Source: Heliobacteriaceae bacterium (GTDB taxonomy: Bacteria > Cyanobacteriota > Vampirovibrionia > Gastranaerophilales > Gastranaerophilaceae). From it: DNA of 40,974 nt. Position numbers and translations under genes: made by a program. This document shows positions 14,069-20,995 of this stretch, piece after piece. Every line of letters starts with the position of its first letter. Positions within the stretch are counted from its first letter, which is position 1. The notes below the pieces were generated by a model, which was not told where the DNA came from, ran no database searches, and saw only the letters and a program-made list of their open reading frames with translations. The stretch spans positions 1 through 40,974 of the forward strand of contig JAISCP010000149.1 of assembly GCA_031265495.1 (NCBI GenBank). The letters are read 5' to 3'.

Positions 14069-14129
14069 GAAAGGATAAAATTATGGAAATGTATAACCCT
14101 GCACATCCCGGAATAATTTTAAAAGAAGA
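14033..14129 (+). repeat. Direct repeat spanning higB 3' end and higA 5' end, copy 2
   Basis: Counterpart of 13312-13408. Identity includes the intergenic SD and the first codons of higA. The boundary is approximate by a few bases at the downstream end, where the two higA genes diverge. Confidence 0.8.
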
Positions 14130-14367
14130 AGTTTTAGAACCTTTGGGAATAGGTGTTGCCGAAGCTGCGCTAAAACTCGGTGTGAGCCGTCAAACGCTTT
14201 CCGGTGTACTAAACGGCAGAATAGGCATAACGCCAAACATGGCGCTGCGCATTGCCAAGTCGTTTAATACAACCCCTGATGTCTGGTTGCGCGAACAATT
14301 AGCCTATGACCTTTGGCGGGCAAAGCAGAACATTGATTTAAGCGATGTACAAGTTATTGCAATGTAG
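14083..14367 (+). CDS. higA: HigA antitoxin, copy 2
   Basis: A 94-residue XRE-type antitoxin with SD AAGAAAGGA, starting with the same MYNPAHPGIIL as copy 1, then a different HTH (GVAEAALKLGVSRQTLSGVLNGRIGIT) and the ending LAYDLWRAKQNIDLSDVQVIA. The HTH differs in its recognition helix from copy 1, in line with the different operator. It would neutralise HigB2 if that toxin is made and may cross-protect against HigB1. Confidence 0.9.
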   Translation: MEMYNPAHPGIILKEEVLEPLGIGVAEAALKLGVSRQTLSGVLNGRIGITPNMALRIAKSFNTTPDVWLREQLAYDLWRAKQNIDLSDVQVIAM

Positions 14368-14384
14368 AATATTTATATTAAAAT
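14357..14384 (+). promoter_or_regulatory. Candidate promoter of the surface-modification gene pair
   Basis: TTGCAA (14357-14362), 16-base spacer, TAAAAT (14379-14384), seven bases before the ATG at 14392. It overlaps the end of higA2. No SD precedes this ATG, so a leaderless transcript like those of higB is suggested. Confidence 0.4.
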
Positions 14385-14391
14385 CTAAAAT

Positions 14392-15201
14392 ATGAAAAAG
14401 ATTTTGGAATTATCCTCAAATAAAGGTTCTTGCATATGGGCAGAATTTGAGGAATGCCTGAAAACTGCGGGAAATATTGCATTTTGGTGGCGGGATGATG
14501 ATGTCAGCGCCAGAGAACCCAAATTTATAGACCTGCCTTATTTGAAATACAAGTATCGTTTGGGTAAAATGTTGTCGCTGCTCTCAAAATACAATATTCC
14601 GTCTGTATTTGCGGTTATACCAAAGGATTTTTCCAGATGGGGTACTACATTAGCCGGTATTTTGAAAAAATACAATGTCTATATCGCACTGCACGGGATA
14701 AATCATGTAAATAATTCTGCGGACAATACGGTAACTGAATTTCCTGATGACTGTAATGTAGAAGCTGCGGTAAAGATAATACTTGAACATCAAAAAGATT
14801 TTTCGGATATTTTTGGCAATAATTTACTTCCTGTGTTTGTTCCGCCATTTAATAATATATGTGAACAACTTGAAAGTGAATTACTTAAAAGAGGTTTTAC
14901 AGCTGTTTCTAAAAGCAATATGGGTTTGGTAAAGCATGACGCACACAATATTGATATAGATTTTGTGAATTGGCGTACACGGGCATTAAAAGATGAAGAA
15001 GCTATACTCAAAGAAATTATTACTCTTATCCGCAGAGGAGTAAAGGTTATAGGTCTAAACGCCCACCACAGCCGCGTAAGGCAGTATGGGTTTAAATTCT
15101 TTAACAAATTGTTTGCAACAGTTGAAAAATTTAATAACGTAGAATGGATTATGCCGTTTGATAATACAGCTGCTCAAGCTAAAGCGCAAAGGAAAAATTG
15201 A
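14392..15201 (+). CDS. Polysaccharide deacetylase-like protein
   Basis: A 269-residue cytoplasmic-looking protein without signal peptide. It has the N-terminal strand FWWRDDDVS followed by LSLLSKYNIPSVFAVIP, HGINHVNN, PVFVPPFNNI and VIGLNAHHSRVRQYG, a pattern of NodB-like barrel proteins: Asp-Asp after strand 1, then His in HGINH and a late His pair. The metal site appears as D36/D37 with H101 and H105. Substrate unknown; position before a hexapeptide acyltransferase suggests sugar or surface-glycan tailoring. Start at 14392 has no SD but a promoter just upstream. The pair is separated by four bases and likely forms an operon, a typical lysogenic-conversion cargo. Confidence 0.7.
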   Translation: MKKILELSSNKGSCIWAEFEECLKTAGNIAFWWRDDDVSAREPKFIDLPYLKYKYRLGKMLSLLSKYNIPSVFAVIPKDFSRWGTTLAGILKKYNVYIALHGINHVNNSADNTVTEFPDDCNVEAAVKIILEHQKDFSDIFGNNLLPVFVPPFNNICEQLESELLKRGFTAVSKSNMGLVKHDAHNIDIDFVNWRTRALKDEEAILKEIITLIRRGVKVIGLNAHHSRVRQYGFKFFNKLFATVEKFNNVEWIMPFDNTAAQAKAQRKN

Positions 15202-15205
15202 GTAC

Positions 15206-15859
15206 ATGAACAAGTTTATACAGGCTATATCAAGAATATTCAGGGATAATAACAATAAAATTATAGTTATTAAAGACGGCAAGGAATACGTTAATAATTG
15301 GCTAAAAATGCCGAAAGGGTTACGAATAAAGTTCAAAGGAAGCAATAATACCGTAAGAATAGAGTTGCCATGCAATTTTAGGAAATCCAAGATTAAAGTC
15401 CGAAGCAGCAACAGTCTGATTGAAATAAAGCGGGGTTGCTCTTTTAGTGGTTTACACCTAAATTGTGGTCTTGGTAAACATATCTGTAAAATCGGGAATA
15501 ACGTTTCCACAACAGGCAGCCTGAACATAACAATGTGGGGTACTTCACAGCTTATTATTGAGGATGATTGCATGTTTGCGCTCAGAGTTTTAATCCGCAC
15601 ATCAGATTCTCATCTAATCTTTGATAAGGATAGCAGACAAGTGATAAACAAACAGAAATCACCTTTAATTATCGGTCATCATTCATGGGTCGGGCAAGAT
15701 GTCTTTATTACAAAAAATGCTTCTATCCCGCCCAACAGTATTATTGGGATGGCAAGTGTTGTCAGCAAAAGATTTACCGAAGAATATACCTGCATTGCCG
15801 GTAATCCTGCACGCGTTGTAAAGCAAAATGTATATTGGACAGGGGAAATGGACACTTAG
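15206..15859 (+). CDS. Left-handed beta-helix (hexapeptide) acyltransferase
   Basis: The ATG at 15206 has AAAGGA upstream; an earlier in-frame ATG at 15158 inside the previous gene is rejected. The 217-residue product shows hexapeptide-like turns (KIGNNVSTTGSLNI, LIIEDDCMFALRVLIRTS) and the classic transferase end LIIGHHSWVGQDVFITKNA and CIAGNPARVVKQN. The histidine of GHHSWVG is the probable catalytic base. The family acetylates sugars of LPS, capsule or teichoic-type polymers. With the deacetylase-like partner it could change phage receptors on the host surface. Confidence 0.85.
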   Translation: MNKFIQAISRIFRDNNNKIIVIKDGKEYVNNWLKMPKGLRIKFKGSNNTVRIELPCNFRKSKIKVRSSNSLIEIKRGCSFSGLHLNCGLGKHICKIGNNVSTTGSLNITMWGTSQLIIEDDCMFALRVLIRTSDSHLIFDKDSRQVINKQKSPLIIGHHSWVGQDVFITKNASIPPNSIIGMASVVSKRFTEEYTCIAGNPARVVKQNVYWTGEMDT

Positions 15860-15924
15860 CAGTACATGTTTATTTTTGTTAAAATCCTTGTTTCAGAAGC
15901 CCAACATCAGGTACTTACAATATT

Positions 15925-16200
15925 TCAGGACGTCCTAAAGTAGAGCAGATGAGACACGTTCGGCGGACGTACATAGGGGCTGCTATTGACCTGTCGGGCA
16001 GTATTTAGGCGTAAATCATCACTGCCCCATCCGCCATTATAGTTTAGAGGATTACTCTCACCGGACTGCTGGTCATGTGTGCCTGAATACATAACACTGG
16101 GTTTGCCGTTAGACATTAGATAATCAGCGTCATAGAGCGATTTAGGAAAGCCGAAAAAACCTCCGTTAAAAGTTCCAAAAATACCGGTAATAGCAGGCAT
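15925..16200 (-). CDS. Short tail-fibre tip protein
   Basis: A 91-residue protein starting at ATG with CGGAG upstream, 16 bases after the stop of the larger fibre gene. It is Gly/Asn/Ser-rich, with GWGSDDLRLNTARQVN and the ending SSPYVRPPNVSHLLYF. The element Y-V-R-P-P-N-V followed by a hydrophobic end is the usual C-terminal motif of phage tail fibres and DUF859-like tips. It probably builds the receptor-contacting tip, or is a fibre C-terminus split from its shaft. It is the last gene of the element 2 structural operon. Confidence 0.6.
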   Translation of the reverse strand: MPAITGIFGTFNGGFFGFPKSLYDADYLMSNGKPSVMYSGTHDQQSGESNPLNYNGGWGSDDLRLNTARQVNSSPYVRPPNVSHLLYFRTS

Positions 16201-16216
16201 AGCTCCGAATTCATAA

Positions 16217-18049
16217 TTATTTACATAAATCTATGTTATCGGTATACGAGATAAATCTGGCGTTGCGCGGAAGCTGTACGACAGGGTTGTCGGTATTGGT
16301 GTCGGGGTCGTATTTGTAAATCCATGCAATGCCGGTTTGGTCAAACAAATCATCCACTAAATTAAAATAATCAGGTGTGGCGATTAATCGTCCGTTTGGT
16401 ACCCGATATAACGGGATTGTAGTTGTTACAAGTACATTGTTGATATTGCTTAGGATAAACGTAACATCCGGGTCAAGCGTTGCGCGGTTAAAATCATACT
16501 CTATTATATCAAGGGCTTGTTTGCAGTTTTCTTTGTCAATAGCCTCCCCTTGTGCAGTCCAGCCGTTCGCCTCGTCACCTTCGAGGATGTGGTCGAATGG
16601 ACGGTAAGACAACAGCGGTTCAGTGTTTACAACGCCTAACGGATTTGCTGCTGTACCGTTGCCCTTAAGCGTATTATCCGTTGAAACAATTGTTAAACCG
16701 GTATTTCCGCCCGCTTGCGATGTTGAGTATTTATTTTCTTCAATGTTTGCAACGTTGGAAATAACCCAATCGCCGCCGGTGTACTGAATTACAATCTGCT
16801 TAAAAATAACGTATTCGTGCAGTTCTTCAAAGTTCTGATGCAGATTAATGCTTAACGGCATAACGTTCAAAGCGTCTTCCAGCGTGTCGCTTTGCAGCTG
16901 GCCCTGAATAAATGCGAAGCGGTAATTCTGCGAATTATCATCCGACGCTGCCGGAATTCCGATTAAAAACAACGTTTGATATTTTCCGTCATCCATAAGA
17001 GTTTGTGCGCTATTGTTATTATAATACGGAACTTGCGCACTTAAAGTTGTTGATATTGTCAGCAGCGCGCCTGCGCCGCTGCCTCCGTCTAATTCTACAC
17101 TTGATAAGTCTATACTCTGGGTTACGGTTTCCGGTGTAAAATCGTATTCTGTTATAGCTCCGCTTCCGTCAACTGCCGTAACGGTTATATTAAATACAAC
17201 GCCGCTGACAGCATCTGTATAAGTCAACATATCATCAACTGCATACCCTGACATTGTGCCGGTAATATCGGCTGTAACTGTATAAGTCTTTGAAACCGGC
17301 ACTATATCAGTCTGACCGGTAATATAGACCGGGTTTGAGCCGTCAATATAAAATTGCGTATATTCTTTTGTCGCAAGCGCAATGTTTTTAGTAACAAGGT
17401 CTTCATCCGCGATGTATGTATCTCCGACATCCGGCCGTTTGTCGGCTGTATTGTTTAAGGTATAACTTTGCAAATCACCGCCGGATTGCAGGTATGCCCC
17501 GATTTTTTCGTGCAGTTCAATATGCACGGATGCCGGCATATTACCGCCGTGTGTTTCATACTGTGCGAACTTGTAATTTTCGTAATACTGCACTATTGCT
17601 ATAAGTACGTGGTCAAAGTTAAATACATTTTGAGACCAGATAGGCGTGTTGGCTATGGGGTCATAGGATAAGTACCACGTGCCGTAAGTATCGTCGTGCG
17701 GCGGCGATTGCCAGCCGGATAATAGCGCTTCAACAAGTTTTCCGTTGAAATATGCACTAACAGTACCGCTAAGCGTAATTGTGCGTGCGGCGCTGTCATA
17801 ATTCACTGTTGGTATATCTTTCCAGCCTGTTCCAAGTCCGAAAACATTGTCAACGGATAATTTTCCGTTTCCGTCCTGTTTTAATGTATTATCAGTATTG
17901 CCTGATACTATTGAGGCAAGCAAATCACCTACATTTACGCGCTTACAGGTGTTATTTAAAACATCCGTAAGCGTCATAAGTTGGTTATCAATAGTAACCT
18001 GATTTGTCTGCTCAAGCTCATTTACTCTTATATTTTTTGATAAAGCCAT
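16217..18049 (-). CDS. Tail fibre / receptor-binding protein
   Basis: A 610-residue protein. Its N-terminus (SKNIRVNELEQTNQVTIDN) is of the attachment type. Long beta-rich repeats of Gly, Thr, Asn and Asp follow, with a region YTVTADITGTMSGYAVDD and DFTPETVTQSIDLSSVELDGG that resembles the collar segments of appendage proteins. It lies after the capsid gene and before a short tip gene, and behind a UUCG-type terminator, so its level may be set separately. No enzymatic depolymerase motif is evident. Confidence 0.7.
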   Translation of the reverse strand: MALSKNIRVNELEQTNQVTIDNQLMTLTDVLNNTCKRVNVGDLLASIVSGNTDNTLKQDGNGKLSVDNVFGLGTGWKDIPTVNYDSAARTITLSGTVSAYFNGKLVEALLSGWQSPPHDDTYGTWYLSYDPIANTPIWSQNVFNFDHVLIAIVQYYENYKFAQYETHGGNMPASVHIELHEKIGAYLQSGGDLQSYTLNNTADKRPDVGDTYIADEDLVTKNIALATKEYTQFYIDGSNPVYITGQTDIVPVSKTYTVTADITGTMSGYAVDDMLTYTDAVSGVVFNITVTAVDGSGAITEYDFTPETVTQSIDLSSVELDGGSGAGALLTISTTLSAQVPYYNNNSAQTLMDDGKYQTLFLIGIPAASDDNSQNYRFAFIQGQLQSDTLEDALNVMPLSINLHQNFEELHEYVIFKQIVIQYTGGDWVISNVANIEENKYSTSQAGGNTGLTIVSTDNTLKGNGTAANPLGVVNTEPLLSYRPFDHILEGDEANGWTAQGEAIDKENCKQALDIIEYDFNRATLDPDVTFILSNINNVLVTTTIPLYRVPNGRLIATPDYFNLVDDLFDQTGIAWIYKYDPDTNTDNPVVQLPRNARFISYTDNIDLCK

Positions 18050-18065
18050 TTTTTAAACCTTTCAT

Positions 18066-18096
18066 AAAAACCCTGCTCCCCGAAGGGAGCAAGATT
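18066..18096 (-). terminator. Intrinsic terminator with UUCG loop between capsid and fibre genes
   Basis: On the minus strand GCTCCC-TTCG-GGGAGC is followed by AGGGTTTTT, directly after the capsid gene. On the + strand the same stem is followed by AAGATTTTTT, so it can work in both directions. It probably reduces transcription from capsid into fibres. Confidence 0.75.
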
Positions 18097-18108
18097 TTTT
18101 TACATTAA

Positions 18109-19128
18109 CTAAGCGGCAGGCGCAAGCACTGCAAACGGATAACCGGCAGTTCCTTTGCGTCTTGTTGCCGGAACTGCTACCTGAACACCCAAACGCATTA
18201 CAACACGCAGCGCAACCATATCCTGTTGCGCAAGGTTATATGCAACTGTACCGTCTGTGTTAAATATAACAGCTTCGGTAAGCACTTTGTAGGTTATATC
18301 CTGACGAATTGCATAGACAGCTTTGGAGAAATCTCCGCCTACCAGAAGTGCCGTATCAAGGTCAAAGTAACCGGAATTATCGAATGAAATGGATCTGCCT
18401 GCTAAAACCCCTAAATCACCGTTTGCTTCCGGCGCTATATAGCTTTCCTTGTAGCTTCTGAATTTAGCTTCAAGAGTGCTGTCAGCAATGAAGCCGTTTA
18501 CTCTGTAACCGTCTTTTTCAACCAAAGACATTACACCGCCTTCGCCGACAATATCAAGAATGATATTGTTTTTGGTTTTAGAGCCGGTTGTAGTCGTAGT
18601 TACCGGAGTGTCTTCGTCTGTTACCCCCGTTGATGTGAAGTCGGAAACAGGTACTTGCACAGTACCCAGAGCAACTTCATTGCCTTTAGTTATTGCTGTG
18701 GGTACAATCGCGGAAGCCCAAGAGGCAGGTTTGTTAACGCCGAAAAGTATAGCGTTATCAATAGCAAGTCCCAGTGCTTCAACGATTTGAGGTTTGACTT
18801 CTCCCCAGATGTCGTAGTCTGCGTCATCCAGTACCGCTTCGGGAATTGGCACAATTACGGCTAATTCTTCTGCCGTAAGCTGCGAATTACCCCAAGTAGA
18901 TTTGGTTGTTTTTTTCTGTTCCGGCTCTGTGCCGTTTAAGAAGTATGCGTTTGCAAGTGATGTTGCAATCGGTATATTTCTTTGTTTTGCCGTCATATTA
19001 GGCAGTCTTCTCATCAAGGGAAGCACTTTTGAAGCTAAAGGGGCTTCTTTAATGATTTCTCTTGATGTTTCAACAGGGATTAACGCGTTAGCGTCATCTC
19101 TTGTAATAATATTTGCGTCTAATGTCAT
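18109..19128 (-). CDS. Major capsid protein (HK97 fold)
   Basis: A 339-residue protein, usual length for this family without a long delta domain. It begins with LIPVETSREIIKEAPLASKVLPLMRRLPNM-type sequence (N-arm and spine region). Then come ELAVIVPIPEAVLDDADYDIW, the E-loop-to-P-domain region AIDNAILFGV, and the A-domain end AVYAIRQDITYKVL and VALRVVMRLGVQVA. It assembles the icosahedral head around the scaffold encoded just upstream. The block portal-scaffold-capsid is displaced to the end of the operon. Confidence 0.9.
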   Translation of the reverse strand: MTLDANIITRDDANALIPVETSREIIKEAPLASKVLPLMRRLPNMTAKQRNIPIATSLANAYFLNGTEPEQKKTTKSTWGNSQLTAEELAVIVPIPEAVLDDADYDIWGEVKPQIVEALGLAIDNAILFGVNKPASWASAIVPTAITKGNEVALGTVQVPVSDFTSTGVTDEDTPVTTTTTGSKTKNNIILDIVGEGGVMSLVEKDGYRVNGFIADSTLEAKFRSYKESYIAPEANGDLGVLAGRSISFDNSGYFDLDTALLVGGDFSKAVYAIRQDITYKVLTEAVIFNTDGTVAYNLAQQDMVALRVVMRLGVQVAVPATRRKGTAGYPFAVLAPAA

Positions 19129-19143
19129 TTTATTTTTTCCTTT

Positions 19144-19698
19144 CTATTTTTTTGCTGCTGAGCGAATAGCATTATTCACATCAACATTTTTGTTTTGTGT
19201 CTTACCGTTTGTATTTTTCGGAACAGGCGGCTTTTTCTCAAGTTCTTTTTTCTTAAACGCTTCCAGCGCTTCGTCAGCGCTTTTTTTCTTTTCGCGCTCA
19301 AGAATTGACTTGAACATTTTCGCCTGCTCTTCTTCTGTTTCTGTTTGAAGAATTGTTGTAAATTCTTCCGGGTCAATACCTACTTCTTTAAAAGCTTCGC
19401 GGTATTTGTCCCGTTTTTCAAAACGTTCAACTAACTTTTTATATTCCGCAAGCTGTTCCGTTTCGTTTTTAGATTGAAATTCTTTAGTCTTGTGCTGCGC
19501 TATTTCTTTTTGCAAGGCGCTGATTTTAGCATCTTTGCCGGCAGTAGCGGACTTGATTTCTTCAATCTGTTTTTTGAGTTCTTCCAACTCATTGCCACCA
19601 TCTTCACCACCGTCTTGGGCGCCGCTTTCTTGAGTTTTTTTATTCTCGTCTTCGTTTCCCTGTCCGTCAGCTACTTTGTTTGCATTTTCATTTGTCAT
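19144..19698 (-). CDS. Capsid scaffolding protein (DUF4355-like)
   Basis: A 184-residue, highly charged protein. The first 45 residues are disordered and acidic, then a coiled coil (ELEELKKQIEEIKSATAGKD to FEKRDKYREAF), a middle GIDPEEFTTILQTETEEEQAKMF, and a basic tail with KTQNKNVDVNNAIRSAAKK likely to touch the capsid. These are the usual features of siphovirus scaffolds that direct head assembly and then leave. Its start overlaps the portal stop by 11 bases. Confidence 0.8.
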   Translation of the reverse strand: MTNENANKVADGQGNEDENKKTQESGAQDGGEDGGNELEELKKQIEEIKSATAGKDAKISALQKEIAQHKTKEFQSKNETEQLAEYKKLVERFEKRDKYREAFKEVGIDPEEFTTILQTETEEEQAKMFKSILEREKKKSADEALEAFKKKELEKKPPVPKNTNGKTQNKNVDVNNAIRSAAKK

Positions 19699-20995
19699 TG
19701 TTCATTTCCTTTCCATTTTCTTGTTTGTATTGTTCTTGTATGTCTTCCGCTTCGGTTTCGCTGTAACCGGCTTTTATCAGTATTTCTCTTTGCGGCAGCA
19801 GCGCACCGGCTTCTTTAAGGTCTTTTAAGTAGGTCATTACGTCTATTGGTATGTTTTTATTGAATTTGTAATCAATCTGGTAGGTGTCATAATCCTGTAC
19901 GCTGTCTATATCCAGCCCTGTCCAGTATGAGGCAAGAACATCATCAAGCTGCTGTAATGACTTTTGCCATTCGTTAATCAGATTATTACAATTGTTGTCC
20001 AGCCTGCGATACAGTTGCGAAATCTGAAATGCGGTTACGTTTGACAGGCTCTCCAGTACGTTTGGGTCGGGGATTGATGCGGTTGACCAGATAGACGACC
20101 ACGTACGTTCTGTAATAAATCTTGCAAAGTCGGGGTTAAGGTTTTTTGTGATAAATCTTGCGTCTGAATTCTCATTACGGCCTATAATCATTGCAAGGCG
20201 CTTAAATTCTTTTGCCGTAGCTTTGTCAATGTCGCCCATATCTTTAAGCAACAGATATGCCTGCCGTAAGCTGCCCCATTCGGTTAAGTTATCCGCTGTC
20301 AGTCTGTCGTAAGCATCCAGAAGATAAACCGATTTTTCAGAATTTCCGGTACGATTTTTATTATTTGGGAATTCAACCAGCGGCATTAAGCCGAACCCGT
20401 GCCTAAATTCACCTTGATATAGAGCGGATTTTATATTAGAAGCTGTGCTTGAATAGATACGGCAATTAGTGTTGTCATATTCATATATTTTAACGTTATC
20501 GGTTAAAGTTCCGTCTTTTTTCTTTTGATATTCGGTTACATACCCGTTACCTGTATCTTCGTCTATGTAAGTGTTCCAGCTGTATATTTTTTTTAAAGAT
20601 ACTCTGTTGTTATAATCTAAAAAAGAAAGCAGGTATGTATTGCCCCAGCCGCTGCAATCTTCCACAAGCTCTTTTAACAGTGTTTTCAAATAACACCGCC
20701 TTTCAAGGTCAGCATATTTTTTAATAACGTCTTCTTTTATGTCAGCTCCGAAAGTTACTTCAATATTTGCCCCGATATAACTTGATTTTTCTTCCTGAAT
20801 TTGTGAAAACAGGTTATGTTCAACTTTTATATTCGGGTCTATTGCTGTTTCTTTGCGGCGCGCTAAAATCGGAACACCGTCAGCTTTCAGCGCATTATCC
20901 CATTCAAAACGCGTTGCCGGAATTCCCTGCGAACGCCGCCAAAGATTGTATTTATATGTGTTCGGATTATTCTCCAAAAAGCTAAAATCTGTCAT
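19688..20995 (-). CDS. Portal protein (SPP1 gp6-like)
   Basis: A 435-residue protein of normal portal length. Signature parts are the clip/wing start (PILARRKETAIDPNIKVEHNLFSQI), YLKTLLKELVEDCSGWGNTYLL, the GLMPLVEFPNNKNRTG turn, and the long helix region ending DVLASYWTGLDIDSVQDYDTYQIDYKFNKNIP. A dodecamer of this protein forms the DNA entry vertex. Its ATG immediately follows the stop of J. In most siphoviruses portal follows the large terminase; here it is 11.7 kb away from it. Confidence 0.85.
   Translation of the reverse strand: MTDFSFLENNPNTYKYNLWRRSQGIPATRFEWDNALKADGVPILARRKETAIDPNIKVEHNLFSQIQEEKSSYIGANIEVTFGADIKEDVIKKYADLERRCYLKTLLKELVEDCSGWGNTYLLSFLDYNNRVSLKKIYSWNTYIDEDTGNGYVTEYQKKKDGTLTDNVKIYEYDNTNCRIYSSTASNIKSALYQGEFRHGFGLMPLVEFPNNKNRTGNSEKSVYLLDAYDRLTADNLTEWGSLRQAYLLLKDMGDIDKATAKEFKRLAMIIGRNENSDARFITKNLNPDFARFITERTWSSIWSTASIPDPNVLESLSNVTAFQISQLYRRLDNNCNNLINEWQKSLQQLDDVLASYWTGLDIDSVQDYDTYQIDYKFNKNIPIDVMTYLKDLKEAGALLPQREILIKAGYSETEAEDIQEQYKQENGKEMNNDK

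Noticed and set aside
15055-15600. 181-codon minus frame opposite the deacetylase and acyltransferase
   Set aside because: Both + strand genes have clear family motifs; the antisense frame has none.
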